Origin: Gordonia iterans
Lineage (GTDB): Bacteria > Actinomycetota > Actinomycetes > Mycobacteriales > Mycobacteriaceae
DNA length: 64,000 nt
NCBI RefSeq assembly: GCF_002993285.1
Contig: NZ_CP027433.1
Span: 1,798,001-1,862,000, forward strand
Direction of reading: 5' to 3'
Positions 9,601-17,917 of the stretch are shown here, piece after piece. The notes under the pieces were generated by a model. That model was not told the DNA's origin. It saw nothing but the letters and a program-made list of their open reading frames with translations, and did no database searches. Numbering within the stretch: position 1 is the stretch's first letter; each line of letters begins with the position of its first letter. The position numbers and the translations under genes were made by a program.

Positions 9601-9839
9601 CCGTCGACGTGATGGGCGACGACGTGCTGGCCCAGATCGCGCGGGATCTGGTGGCGACGATGCGCCGCGACACCCGCGTGGACTGGACGGTCCGCGAAGA
9701 CGTTCGCGCCAAGCTCCGGACGTCCATCAAGCGGCTGCTGCGCAAGTACGGCTATCCGCCGGACCAGCAGCCCGCGGCTATCGCCGAGGTGATGAGCCAG
9801 ATGGAGTCGATGGCACCCCGCTTCGCGTCCGCCGACTGA
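6639..9839 (+). CDS. hsdR: Type I restriction-modification restriction subunit HsdR
   Basis: Motor and nuclease subunit: translocates unmethylated DNA with ATP and cuts it. I start it at ATG 6639, which has AGGAGGG 7 nt upstream; the frame is open further 5' without support. In the 1066-residue protein the PD-(D/E)xK nuclease is at about 88-162 (D143 ... E157-L-K159). The SF2 motor follows: Walker A GSGKS at 307-311, DEAH at 415-418, motif III FTGTP, and motifs V-VI around LTGFDAPALHTLYVDR ... QTLARVNRTYRGK. The C-terminal ~300 residues are the helical HsdM-binding region. All key residues are present. It is on the same strand as hsdMS but 3.1 kb away, with two opposite-strand genes between. 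Confidence 0.95.
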   Translation: MAGVMNEADWEQWTLDQLAGLDWQYRAGRDVAPGSGERESWRDIVLLGTLRQALENLNPEVPIGYLEQAMAEVVSPRSQDAITENFRIHDILVNGYRGITYTDHEGREVTPTIRFVAGDPVRNKYHAVSQVTVRSREHERRFDVVLYLNGLPVSIIELKQAGSLRATSEVAYNQLQTYLRELPMAFRFANLVVASDGVTARYGTPFTPWNHFAPWNVDDDGAAVEPGTPGDDGEPAFGLDLLLPGVYNVERFGQLLRDFTAYDESDSGLKMRLAKPHQYFAVTKAVASTVVAVDSDGRAGVVWHTQGSGKSMEMELYTAKVMRHPRLANPTVVVLTDRTELDSQLFDGFKASTLLPEQPKQVGSREELRTELAQRRSGGIYFTTLQKFGLTKAERNAGADHPLLSDRRNVIVIADEAHRSHYDDIDGYARHLRDALPHATLIAFTGTPIREAERDTRKVFGDDIDVYDLHRAVADGATVPVLFEQRMIDLERVPDLTDEEIDDAAEELTGSLDEADKERIQRGVAVLDTVYGAPQRLEELARDLVTHWGVRSEVMVPFIGGPGKAMVVCATRSIAARLYEEIVTLRPDWHDDADDKGKIKVVYTAAPGDPAEITKHLRRPSAIAAVKQRMKDPDDDLEMVIVKDMMLTGFDAPALHTLYVDRPLKGALLMQTLARVNRTYRGKQDGLLVAYSPLTENLTKALREFTRDVDADGERLVGRDVAEATVLLLEYLAKIREIVGDDWRATVRADKAAGYRKAAAQVTSMLRAPSTPGNSVPDDPDARPLADRFRELTAKLARTWALAAGGAENLDLERVRPEVRFYEEVRTWLAKVDAQARLSRGEPIPDDIRRQLAGIVVDSARSDGVVDIYREAGLELPDLQYLTPEWVRDAQSESKVHLAIEALKASLQDEVRRSTATNQVRSKQFSQRINDLMIKYTNQQLTAAEVLAAMAELARDAVAESNRGATFDPPLSDDELAFYDVVHQNEAAVDVMGDDVLAQIARDLVATMRRDTRVDWTVREDVRAKLRTSIKRLLRKYGYPPDQQPAAIAEVMSQMESMAPRFASAD

Positions 9840-9864
9840 CGAATCGCGGTTCTTCCGGCTGCCG

Positions 9865-9964
9865 TGCTGCCGGGTTCGCTTCCGGCTGCTGGATTCGACT
9901 CGTGCTGCCGGAGTATCGCGGCAGCATGAACCGAGTGCGGCAGCACGAACAGAATGCGGCAGCC
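9865..9964. repeat. Symmetric array of GCTGCCG/CGGCAGC units with 19-bp period
   Basis: TGCTGCCG-like cores start at 9865, 9884 and 9903; the reverse-complement core CGGCAGC starts at 9919, 9938 and 9957. Spacing is exactly 19 bp on both sides of an 8-bp centre (GAGTATCG). Units differ in the 11 bp between cores. The array fills most of the 174-bp hsdR-oxidoreductase gap and could act as a transcription terminator, a REP-like element or a multi-site operator. Confidence 0.7.
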
Positions 9965-10013
9965 TGAAGACTGCCGCCGGGAATAAACGGACCACGGCCC
10001 GGTTATATGGGAC

Positions 10014-11036
10014 ATGAAGAAGATCGGATTCCTCTCGTTCGGACACTGGTCGGCCGGAGCCGGGTCGCAGACGCGCAGTGCGTCGGACGTGCTGCACCAG
10101 TCGATCGATCTCGCCGTGGCCGCCGAAGAACTCGGCGCCGACGGCGCCTACTTCCGCGTGCACCACTTCGCGCGCCAATTGGGCTCGCCGTTCCCGCTGT
10201 TGGCGGCGGTCGGCGCCAAGACCTCGACCATCGAGATCGGGACCGGGGTGATCGACATGCGTTACGTCAACCCCTTCGGCTTCGTCGAGGACGCCGGCGC
10301 CGCCGACCTCATCGCCGACGGCCGGCTCCAGCTCGGCATCTCCCGGGGCTCACCCGAGCAGGTGATCGACGGCTGGCGCTACTTCGGCTTCGCGCCGGAT
10401 GAGGGGGAGACGGACGCCGATATGGCACGCCGGCACACCGCGCTGACCCTGGAACTGCTCAAGGGCGAAGGCTTCGCCCAGCCGAATCCGCAACCGATGT
10501 TCCCGAACCCACCCGGTCTCCTGCGCCTGGAGCCGCACTCCGAGGGCCTGCGCGACCGCATCTGGTGGGGCTCGGGCACCCGCGCGACCGCGGAATGGAC
10601 TGCGCGTCAGGGCATGAACCTGATGAGTTCGACTCTTCTGACCGAAGACACCGGAGTGCCCTTCCACCGGCTACAGGCAGAGCAGATCCACCTGTTCAGG
10701 GAGGAATGGGCCCGCCACGACTGGGGCCGCGAACCTCGAGTCTCGGTGAGCCGCAGTATCTTCGCGCTCGTCGACGAGCGAGACCACGCCTACTTCGGCA
10801 TGCGCGGCCGAGACGCGGGAGACCAGGTCGGCATCATCGACGGAACGACGGCCCGGTTCGGGAAGTCGTACGCAGCCGAGCCGGACGAGCTGATCGAGCA
10901 ACTCCGTGAGGACGAGGCGATCGCCGCGGCGGACACGCTGCTGCTGACCGTCCCGAACCAGCTCGGCGTCGAGTACAACGCGCACGTCCTGGAGTCGATC
11001 CTGACCCACGTCGCGCCCGCGCTCGGCTGGCGCTGA
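10014..11036 (+). CDS. LLM-class (luciferase-like) flavin-dependent oxidoreductase
   Basis: Bacterial-luciferase-fold enzyme using reduced FMN or F420; the substrate is not deducible. The 340-residue TIM-barrel protein shows the family pattern: SASDVLHQSIDLAVAAEELG then ADGAYFRVHHFARQLGSPFP near residues 25-65, EIGTGVIDMRY near 75-85, and a DGRLQLGISRGSPEQ segment near 105-120 that lines the cofactor phosphate site. Length is usual. ATG 10014 is preceded by an AT-rich TTATAT just before the start and has no good Shine-Dalgarno sequence. It is monocistronic; the next gene is convergent. F420 use is common for this family in mycolic actinobacteria but cannot be settled from sequence alone. Confidence 0.85.
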   Translation: MKKIGFLSFGHWSAGAGSQTRSASDVLHQSIDLAVAAEELGADGAYFRVHHFARQLGSPFPLLAAVGAKTSTIEIGTGVIDMRYVNPFGFVEDAGAADLIADGRLQLGISRGSPEQVIDGWRYFGFAPDEGETDADMARRHTALTLELLKGEGFAQPNPQPMFPNPPGLLRLEPHSEGLRDRIWWGSGTRATAEWTARQGMNLMSSTLLTEDTGVPFHRLQAEQIHLFREEWARHDWGREPRVSVSRSIFALVDERDHAYFGMRGRDAGDQVGIIDGTTARFGKSYAAEPDELIEQLREDEAIAAADTLLLTVPNQLGVEYNAHVLESILTHVAPALGWR

Positions 11037-11068
11037 GGGCTCCGCGGGGTCCTCGTCCGAGACCACGG

Positions 11069-11428
11069 TCAGGCCACTTGCCGGTCGAGGGCCGCGATGT
11101 CGGTCAGCAGTCCGGAGGGGTCGATGACCATCCGGACCCGGCCGACGTGCCGGGGTGCGCGCCCCACGACCTCGGCGATCTGCTCCGGACACGCCGGATC
11201 GGCGCGGACGGGCCAGACCTGCCCGCCGTGCCGTGCGTCGAGGAAGGCGGCGATCTCGGGCATCGGCAGCCCGACCACGACGACGCCGAGACCGCAGGCC
11301 AGGCTCTGGTCGACGACCGCCGCGCTTCGGCGGCTTCCGTCGGCGACGATGAGCACGGCGTCGCGCGGACGGTGCGGTCCGGCCGGGCGATCGGCAGGTG
11401 CGGCGGGTCGCCGCTGCGATGAGGTCAC
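11069..11428 (-). CDS. Small protein of unknown function, nucleotide-fold-like
   Basis: I do not recognise it. The 119-residue translation alternates short hydrophobic beta strands and helices: DAVLIVADGSRRS, LACGLGVVVVGLPMPEIAAF, then RVRMVIDPSGLLTDIAALDR at the C-terminus, as in small Rossmann-like or SDR-derived domains, but without a clear GxGxxG. I use GTG 11428; the frame stays open to a GTG at 11482, but the extra 18 residues are His/Arg-rich and unconvincing. It ends 32 bp from the convergent oxidoreductase gene. Confidence 0.5.
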   Translation of the reverse strand: MTSSQRRPAAPADRPAGPHRPRDAVLIVADGSRRSAAVVDQSLACGLGVVVVGLPMPEIAAFLDARHGGQVWPVRADPACPEQIAEVVGRAPRHVGRVRMVIDPSGLLTDIAALDRQVA

Positions 11429-11574
11429 GCCGCCATTCCAGTCCTCGACGCTGTGACGACGATGTGGCCGGACTGTCAACACGCTGGCAGCAGCCGTTGC
11501 CGCGTCCGGTTCGAGGTCCGGTCGGCGTCCGGGTGTCAGGCTCGACGGCGGGACCGCGGACTGCGCTCCGACCG

Positions 11575-12252
11575 TCAGCGCGGCCGCACCACGCCGTGGT
11601 CGAATGCGAAGACCACGGCCGCCGCCCGGTCGCGGACCCCGAGCGCCCGGAAGATGCCGCCGACGTGGCTCTTCACGGTGACCACCGAGATGTACAGCTC
11701 GGCGGCGATCTCCTCGTTGCTCATGCCGCGTCCGATGAGTTCGAGGACGGTGAGTTCACGTGCGGTGAGCCGATTCAGCGCGCCGTCGTCGGGGTCGCGA
11801 GGAGCCTGCCTCGCCGCCCGGTACGTCTCGAGGACCCGTCCGGTCACCGCCGGATCCAGCACGGCGCCTCCGCCGGCGACCAGCCGGACCGCGCGAATCA
11901 ACTCCTCGGCCGGAGAGTCCTTGAGCACGAACCCCGCTGCGCCCGCGCGCAACGCCTCCGACAGCAGTTCCTCGTCCTGAAAGGTGGTGAGCACCAGGAC
12001 CGGAGGTCCGGGACGCTCGCCGTCGGACGCCCGGAGCCGCCGCGTGGCCTCCATCCCGCTGACCCGCTTCATCCGGAGGTCCATCACGACGACGTCCGGT
12101 GCGCGGGAAGCGACGGCGGTGAGCACGTCGTCGCCGTCGGCGCATTCGGCGACGATCTCGAAGCCGTCGCCGCGCCGCAGGATCCGGCGCAGGCCTGCGC
12201 GCACCAGTTCCTGATCGTCCACCAGGAGCACCCGGATCGGCTGGTCGTTCAC
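11575..12252 (-). CDS. NarL/LuxR-family response regulator
   Basis: Two-component response regulator of 225 residues. Receiver domain about 5-125: acidic pocket DD near residue 12, phospho-acceptor D in VVVMDLRM near 57, T in VLTTF near 88, K in FVLKDS near 109. C-terminal LuxR HTH about 160-225 (LTARELTVLELIGRGMSNEEIAAELYIS). I start it at GTG 12252, which overlaps the stop of the upstream histidine-kinase remnant by 4 bp (GTGA), the usual kinase-regulator coupling. The partner kinase is only a fragment here, so the regulator may respond to another kinase or to none. Confidence 0.92.
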   Translation of the reverse strand: MNDQPIRVLLVDDQELVRAGLRRILRRGDGFEIVAECADGDDVLTAVASRAPDVVVMDLRMKRVSGMEATRRLRASDGERPGPPVLVLTTFQDEELLSEALRAGAAGFVLKDSPAEELIRAVRLVAGGGAVLDPAVTGRVLETYRAARQAPRDPDDGALNRLTARELTVLELIGRGMSNEEIAAELYISVVTVKSHVGGIFRALGVRDRAAAVVFAFDHGVVRPR

Positions 12253-12530
12253 GTGCCGGCCACTCCTGGCTCCCGCACGGGATTTGCCGGACCGCGGAGC
12301 AGGCAGCCGGCGGCCGCCTCGTCCGCGGCCGGGAAGAGAGTCTCGTCCACGCCCGGGAAGTAGGCCTCGACGAACCACTGCCCCTCGGCATGCCGGGTGG
12401 AGAGGACCCCCCCGCAGGTCTCGACCCTCGACGCCATGCCTTTGAGGCCGAAGCCGACCTGCGCACCACGAACCGTCCGGCAGAACGCCCGAAGCACCGG
12501 AACGTGACGATGATCCCGGAGAACGGGGGC
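12249..12530 (-). pseudogene. Remnant of a sensor histidine kinase (C-terminal ATPase end)
   Basis: Only the last ~75 residues of a NarX/DesK-type kinase can be read. The G2-box region VGFGLKGMASRVETCGGVLS is followed by a beta strand and YFPGVDETLF, as at the end of HATPase_c domains. The N-box, dimerisation domain with the phospho-histidine, and any sensor are absent; the YihY-type gene begins immediately upstream. The stop still overlaps the response-regulator start, so the gene was once an intact partner. Fragments in another frame up to about 12600 may belong to it, but I could not join them. Confidence 0.65.
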
Positions 12531-12597
12531 ATCGCCGTGGCGGACGCAGTCCGCAGCTGACCGACGGCCGCGCCGGCCACCAAGAGCTCGGCCTGCG

Positions 12598-13617
12598 TCA
12601 GGCCTGCCGGTCGGGCCCGGTGTCTCCGGAATGCCGGCGGCCAGCGGGGCCGGTGGCATCCAGCGGGTTGTCGAACTCGACCGAGATGGTCTCGAACCCC
12701 TTGTTGCGCTGTGCCTTCGCCAGCCCCTCGTAGGTGCGCTCGTCGCCCGGAGTGAGGACGACGTCGTCGGTGAACTCGGTGAGCAGCGAACGCGGATACA
12801 ACTCGTCTACGCGGACCGCGTTGATCTCCAAGCTGAACACCAGAAGCACGGCGGCCAGATAGAGGAAGGCGATGAGGCCGAGCACCGTGGCGAAGACGCC
12901 GGTGACGGCACTCGCCCGCGCGATGACGTGTTCGACGTAGACGCGGCCGAAGTGCTGAAGGGCCTGCCAACCGACGGCGGCCACGACGGCGCCGGGCAGC
13001 ACGTCCGAGACGCTGACCGACCGCGCGGTGCCGAACCGGAATGCGAACACGAACACGCCGAGGGTGAGGGCGGTGGTTCCGGCGACGGTGAACAGGGTGG
13101 CCGCCCAGCCGAGGTGGATGCGTGCGGCGAAGGTCCCGAGCACCACCAGGCCGATCATGGCGACTCCGACGGTGATCAGCAGGACGAATCCACGGACTCG
13201 CACCAGAATCGGATTCGGCCGGCTGTTGCGGGGGACCGCCCACACCTGATTCATCGCGTTCTGCGAGGCGACTGACACTCCGAGCCCGCCGTAGATTGCG
13301 CCCGCCAGTCCGATGCCCACGGCGAGGATGCCGCCGCTGAGGCCCGCGGGATCGCCGAGCTGATCGCCGACGACCGGGATCTGGTTGAGCACCGAGTCGA
13401 CGATCTGGTCGCGCAGACCCTCCCGATGCTCCAGCACGATCCCGAGCACCGTCGTGAACACGAGCAGCAGCGGGAACAGGGAGACGAAGCCGTAGTACGC
13501 GATCAGGGCGGCGAGGTAGCCGCCCTGGTCGTCGAAGTACTTGTACAGGACCGCGAGCGGAAAGCCCGTCTTCGGATGCCGCAACGAGAACGCGTCGACA
13601 CGAGCGGCGAACGACAC
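12598..13617 (-). CDS. YihY/BrkB-family inner-membrane protein
   Basis: Formerly called ribonuclease BN-like; an integral membrane protein family of unsettled role. The 339-residue protein has about six hydrophobic helices: YLAALIAYYGFVSLFPLLL near 35-55, ILAVGIGLAGAIYGGLG near 95-115, VRGFVLLITVGVAMIGLVVL near 140-160, a segment near 170-190, VLPGAVVAAVGWQALQ near 205-220, and VFATVLGLIAFLYLAAVLL near 240-260. A hydrophilic C-terminal tail follows. GTG start at 13617. It lies 15 bp after the 2OG oxygenase gene on the same strand. Its 3' end may have replaced the 5' part of the histidine kinase gene downstream. Confidence 0.88.
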   Translation of the reverse strand: MSFAARVDAFSLRHPKTGFPLAVLYKYFDDQGGYLAALIAYYGFVSLFPLLLVFTTVLGIVLEHREGLRDQIVDSVLNQIPVVGDQLGDPAGLSGGILAVGIGLAGAIYGGLGVSVASQNAMNQVWAVPRNSRPNPILVRVRGFVLLITVGVAMIGLVVLGTFAARIHLGWAATLFTVAGTTALTLGVFVFAFRFGTARSVSVSDVLPGAVVAAVGWQALQHFGRVYVEHVIARASAVTGVFATVLGLIAFLYLAAVLLVFSLEINAVRVDELYPRSLLTEFTDDVVLTPGDERTYEGLAKAQRNKGFETISVEFDNPLDATGPAGRRHSGDTGPDRQA

Positions 13618-13632
13618 CGGATGCTTCCCGCT

Positions 13633-14655
13633 TCAGTCCAGCAGATCGGCGTGATGGCGTTGGGCCACGTCGGGGTGCGCGCGCAGCCGGGCCTTGAGGA
13701 TGTTGTCGCCGAACGTCCCCGAGATCGGGTTGTCGGGGTCCTCGGTGACCCCGGGCGCCTCGGCGGCGAACTCCGGCGGCAGGCTGATCCGCGGCATAGT
13801 CGACGAGAGCGCCGGATTGAAGAAGAACGGCACGGACAGCCGCTCCGTGCCGGCGGGCGGCGACACCACCCGGTGCATGGTGGCCTTCAGGTAGCCGTCG
13901 GTCGCGTACTCCATAAGCTCGCCGATGTTCACGACGAAGGCGTCGTCGACCGGGGGAGCGTCGATCCAGCCGTCTCCGTACTGCACCTGCAGTCCGCCCT
14001 TGTCGGGTTCGACGAGCAGGAGGGTGAGCACTCCCGGATCCTTGTGCGCGCCGACACCCTGCTGATCGTCTCCTTCGTCGCGGCCGGGATAGCGCACCAG
14101 TTTGATCAGTGTCGACGGCCGATCGGCGAACGCATCGTCGAACACACCGGCCGGGGCGCCGAGGCTGAGCGCCCACTCCCGCATCAGCAGCAGACCCAGG
14201 TCGCTGCAGCGGCGCTGCCAGTCCAGGATCACCTCCCGGAAGTCCGGGAGGGTGAGCGGCCACAGGTTCGGGCCGTCCAGGCGGAGATAGGCGGGGTCGT
14301 CGTCGGTGCCGCTCCCGGCGCCCAGCGGCGGGTACTCGGCGGCCACATCGATCTGCTCGCGCCAGTCGATCGAGCCCTGCGTGTACTCGCCGCCGAAGCG
14401 CGTGTAGCCGCGGAACTGCGGGCTGGCGAGCATCTCGACGGTGAACTTGTCCAGCTCCGGCAGAGCGAAGAATTCGCGGGCGGTGTCGAACAGCCGCTCG
14501 CGCACGGACCGGTCGACTCCGTGTCCGACGAGGTAGAAGAATCCGACCTCGTGGGTCGCCGCGCGCAGGGCGTCCCCGAAGGCGGCACGGTCGGCGTCGT
14601 CGCCGGCGAGCAGCGACATGTCCACGATCGGCAGTTCGGTCAGGGTCCGGGTCAT
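13633..14655 (-). CDS. 2-oxoglutarate/Fe(II)-dependent oxygenase, isopenicillin-N-synthase-like
   Basis: Non-haem iron dioxygenase of 340 residues. The N-terminal DIOX_N domain is at about 5-130 (GFFYLVGHGVD). The double-stranded beta-helix core carries the iron facial triad H204-x-D206 (GAHKDPG) and H261 (TMHRV), and the 2-oxoglutarate contact R272-x-S274 (ERLSVPFFFN). Substrate is unknown; such proteins in actinobacteria are often annotated only at family level. ATG 14655 has GAGGAACC upstream. It is followed closely by the YihY gene, so the two may be co-transcribed. Confidence 0.9.
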   Translation of the reverse strand: MTRTLTELPIVDMSLLAGDDADRAAFGDALRAATHEVGFFYLVGHGVDRSVRERLFDTAREFFALPELDKFTVEMLASPQFRGYTRFGGEYTQGSIDWREQIDVAAEYPPLGAGSGTDDDPAYLRLDGPNLWPLTLPDFREVILDWQRRCSDLGLLLMREWALSLGAPAGVFDDAFADRPSTLIKLVRYPGRDEGDDQQGVGAHKDPGVLTLLLVEPDKGGLQVQYGDGWIDAPPVDDAFVVNIGELMEYATDGYLKATMHRVVSPPAGTERLSVPFFFNPALSSTMPRISLPPEFAAEAPGVTEDPDNPISGTFGDNILKARLRAHPDVAQRHHADLLD

Positions 14656-14699
14656 CAGGGTTCCTCGTCGGGGTCGTCGTCCCTCACCTTAGCCACCTC

Positions 14700-16370
14700 T
14701 CAGGGCAGGAACGTGGAGGCGGCCTCGGCCAGCTCGAGGAGCGGCTGCGGGAAGAAGCCGAGCAGCGCGGTCAGCGTCGCGCACACCCCGATCGGGACGG
14801 TGGTGAGCGCGCTCGGCGTGAGCACGTCGGGAGCATCGGCGGGTGAGGGGGCGAAGAACATCGACACGATCACCCGCACGTAGAAGTAGGCCGCCACCGC
14901 GCTGCAGAGCACGCCGACGATCACCAGCGCCCATGCGCCGTCGCCCCCGGCCGCGGCGAAGACGACGAACTTTCCGATGAAACCACTGGTCAACGGGATT
15001 CCGGCGAACGAGAGCAAGAACAGCGACATCAGCAGCCCGACCAAGGGCCGACGACGACCCAGCCCCGCCCACGCCGACAGCGACGCCTGTTCGCGGCCGG
15101 TCTCGTCACGCACCACCGCGAGCAGCGCGAACCCGCCGAACGAGGCGACCGCGTACGCCGCGATATAGAAGAGCGTGCTCCCGGCGCCCGCGGCACCGAG
15201 GGTGACGGCGCCGACGAGGGCGAAGCCGACGTGACTCACCGACGAGTAGGCCAGCATGCGCTTGACGTCGGTCTGGGTGACGGCCATGAACGTCGCGATC
15301 ACCATGGTGGCGATCGCGACGGCCCACATCGGGATCCGCCAATCCGGCTCTAGCGGCGCGAAGCCCACGTGCAGCACGCGGAGCAGGCCGCCGAACGCCG
15401 CCACCTTGGTGGCCGAGGCCATCAGTGCGGTGACCGGAGTCGGCGCACCCTGATAGACGTCCGGCACCCACGACCCGAACGGCACCGCTCCGACCTTGAA
15501 CAGCAGGCCGACCGTCACCAGCACCGTCGCGATCAGCGCCAGCGTCCGGTCGGCCGAGCCGTGGGTGAGCGCCAGCCCGATGGTCTCCAGCGAGAGGGAT
15601 CCGGTGGCGCCGTAGGCGAAAGCCGCGCCGAACAGGAAGATCGCCGAGGCGAACGCGCCGAGCAGGAAGTACTTGAGGGAGGCCTCCTGGGAGAGCAGAC
15701 GACGCCGTCGGGCGAGGCCGCACAGCAGATAGAGCGGGAGGGAGAGCACCTCGAGCGCGATGAACATCGTGAGCAGGTCGCCGCACGCGCCGAACAGCAT
15801 CATCCCGCCGACCGCGAACAGCGTCAGCGGGAACACCTCGGTGGTGATCGCGAACCGGGCGGCCAGCAACTCGTCCGGGGAGCCGGGCGCGGTGGCGGCC
15901 GCGGGGGTGAACGCGTCGGCGGGCAGGTCGTCGTCGACGATCCGCCCGCCGCTGTCGGCGGCCACCCGTCGGCCGGCAGCGGTCTGCACCTCGGTCGGCG
16001 CCCAGACACGGTCGAGGCGGCGTTCGCCCATGAAGGCGACCGCGGCGATCGAGACGAGCAGTACCGCGCCCTGCAGGAACAGTGCGGGCCCGTCGACCAC
16101 CACGGCGCCGGACATGGTCGACTGCGCGGCGCGGTCGCCGGCGGCGATCACCGCGACCAGGACGAACGCGACGGCCAGCGTGATCAGCGCCAGGGCGAGC
16201 TGGATCCGGTACCGCAGCCGGGACACCGCGGCCGCCGAAGCGCCGCTGACTCCCGGCGCGACCACCAGCGCCGCCTCGACCAGCACGCTCACCACCGCCA
16301 TCCCGAACACGACGAGCATGGGGGAGAGCAGCGAGTACGCGATCTCGGGCGCCTCGATCGCCAGGGTCAT
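14700..16370 (-). CDS. nuoN: NADH-quinone oxidoreductase subunit N
   Basis: Antiporter-like proton-channel subunit of complex I, last gene of the operon. It has 556 residues with about 14 membrane helices. The conserved region around VGLLFKVGAVPFGSWVPDVY carries the central Lys, and the later SVSHVGFALVG loop is typical. A hydrophilic stretch near residues 120-165 (RVAADSGGRIVDDDLPADAF) lengthens an N-terminal loop, as in other mycolic actinobacteria. Its ATG overlaps the nuoM stop (ATGA). Confidence 0.97.
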   Translation of the reverse strand: MTLAIEAPEIAYSLLSPMLVVFGMAVVSVLVEAALVVAPGVSGASAAAVSRLRYRIQLALALITLAVAFVLVAVIAAGDRAAQSTMSGAVVVDGPALFLQGAVLLVSIAAVAFMGERRLDRVWAPTEVQTAAGRRVAADSGGRIVDDDLPADAFTPAAATAPGSPDELLAARFAITTEVFPLTLFAVGGMMLFGACGDLLTMFIALEVLSLPLYLLCGLARRRRLLSQEASLKYFLLGAFASAIFLFGAAFAYGATGSLSLETIGLALTHGSADRTLALIATVLVTVGLLFKVGAVPFGSWVPDVYQGAPTPVTALMASATKVAAFGGLLRVLHVGFAPLEPDWRIPMWAVAIATMVIATFMAVTQTDVKRMLAYSSVSHVGFALVGAVTLGAAGAGSTLFYIAAYAVASFGGFALLAVVRDETGREQASLSAWAGLGRRRPLVGLLMSLFLLSFAGIPLTSGFIGKFVVFAAAGGDGAWALVIVGVLCSAVAAYFYVRVIVSMFFAPSPADAPDVLTPSALTTVPIGVCATLTALLGFFPQPLLELAEAASTFLP

Positions 16371-17917
16371 CGTTCACCTCCGGCCACGGAGGGCGGGTCG
16401 GTCCGGCCGATCGTCGTCATGGTGTGGCCCACCGCCGGGTCGACGAAGTTCAGGATCACACCGGGGAAGAAGCCGAGCACCAGCAGCGCGGCGATCAGCG
16501 GGGCGACGACGACCCGCTGTCGGAGGTTCAGGTCGCGGACGGCGACCTCGGGTTCGCGGACCGGACCGCCGAACATGCGCTGGTAGGTCCACAGGATGTA
16601 CAGCGCCGACGCCACCAGGGCGAGTGCGGCCAGCACCGCCGCCGCGGGGTACCGGACATAGGTGCCGATCAGCACCAGGAACTCGCTGACGAACGGTGCC
16701 AGACCCGGCAGCGACAACGTCGCCAGCCCGGCGACCAGGAAGGTGCCCGCCAGCACGGGAGCGACCTTCTGCAGTCCGCCGTAGTCGGCGATTATCCGGC
16801 TGCCGCGCTGGCTCACCAGGAACCCGGCCACCAGGAACAGTGCCGCCGTCGAGATTCCGTGATTGACCATGTACAGCGTCGACCCGGCCAGCCCCTGACT
16901 CGTCATGGCGAACACACCGAGGACGATGAATCCGAAGTGCGAGATCGAGGTGTAGGCGATGAGCCGCATCACGTCGGTCTGGCCGATCGCCAGGATCGCG
17001 CCGTAGAGGATCGACACCACGGCCAGCGCGGACACGAACGGTGCGAAGCGCTCCGCGGACTCCGGGAACAGACCGAGGCAGAAGCGCAGCATGGCGAAGG
17101 TGCCCACTTTGTCCATCACGGCCATCATCATCACCGCGGCGGAGGGGGTGGCCGCGACGGCGGCGTCGGGCAGCCAGCTGTGCAGCGGCCACAGCGGGGC
17201 CTTGACGGCGAAGGCGACCAGGAAGCCGAGGAACAGCAGATTCATGGTGGTCGCCGACGCGTCCAGCTCGCCGCGCTGCGCCGCGGCGCTGATGTCGGTC
17301 AGCGAGAACGTGCCCGGTCCGGTCCGCGCGGTCACCACGTACAGGCCGATGACCGCGGCCAGCATGATCAGGCCGCCGAACAGGTTGTACAGCAGGAACT
17401 TCACCGCGGCCCGGGAGGCGTTGGTCCCGTAGCCGCCGATCAGGAAGTACATCGGGATCAGCATGGCCTCGAAGACGAGGTAAAACAGCAGCACGTCGGT
17501 GGCGACGAAGCTGATCAGCACCATCGCCTCGATCGCCAGCAGCAGAGCTGCGTAGGCGTGCACGGCGCGCGGCGCGCCGTCGCCGCGGCGCGCATCGGCG
17601 TCGCGCCAGCCGGCCAGCAGCAGCACGGGGGTCAGACAGGCGGTGAGCAGGATCAGCGCCAGCCCGATGCCGTCGAGCGCGAGCGAGTAGCGTGCGCCGA
17701 TCGCCGGGATCCAGCTCACGTCCTCGACCAGCTGGAAGCGTTCGCCGCCTGACGCCGAGAACCGGGTCGCCACGACGATCGCCCAGACCGCGGTCACGAC
17801 GGCCGCACCGAGGCCGAGGCGCTTCGCGGTCTCGGCGGCATGCGCGGGGAGCAGCACGAGCACGAGCGAGGCGATCGCGGGGATCACCCAGAGGACGGTC
17901 AGCCAGGGGATCGTCAC
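16367..17917 (-). CDS. nuoM: NADH-quinone oxidoreductase subunit M
   Basis: Antiporter-like proton-channel subunit of complex I, 516 residues, about 14 membrane helices. The family block [18 protein letters not shown] carries the conserved Lys and the LHSWLPDA signature; an MFGG...REP sequence sits in the loop near the C-terminus. I start at GTG 17917, overlapping the nuoL stop by 4 bp; the longer upstream frame is only the shadow of nuoL. Ends with ATGA overlap to nuoN. Confidence 0.97.
   Translation of the reverse strand: MTIPWLTVLWVIPAIASLVLVLLPAHAAETAKRLGLGAAVVTAVWAIVVATRFSASGGERFQLVEDVSWIPAIGARYSLALDGIGLALILLTACLTPVLLLAGWRDADARRGDGAPRAVHAYAALLLAIEAMVLISFVATDVLLFYLVFEAMLIPMYFLIGGYGTNASRAAVKFLLYNLFGGLIMLAAVIGLYVVTARTGPGTFSLTDISAAAQRGELDASATTMNLLFLGFLVAFAVKAPLWPLHSWLPDAAVAATPSAAVMMMAVMDKVGTFAMLRFCLGLFPESAERFAPFVSALAVVSILYGAILAIGQTDVMRLIAYTSISHFGFIVLGVFAMTSQGLAGSTLYMVNHGISTAALFLVAGFLVSQRGSRIIADYGGLQKVAPVLAGTFLVAGLATLSLPGLAPFVSEFLVLIGTYVRYPAAAVLAALALVASALYILWTYQRMFGGPVREPEVAVRDLNLRQRVVVAPLIAALLVLGFFPGVILNFVDPAVGHTMTTIGRTDPPSVAGGER

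Noticed and set aside
9865-9964. CRISPR array
   Set aside because: The cores are only 7-8 bp, change orientation halfway, and the intervals are 11 bp; no cas genes nearby.
11475-11480. TTGACA (minus strand) as a promoter within the small unknown gene
   Set aside because: No matching -10 follows and it lies inside the doubtful N-terminal extension.
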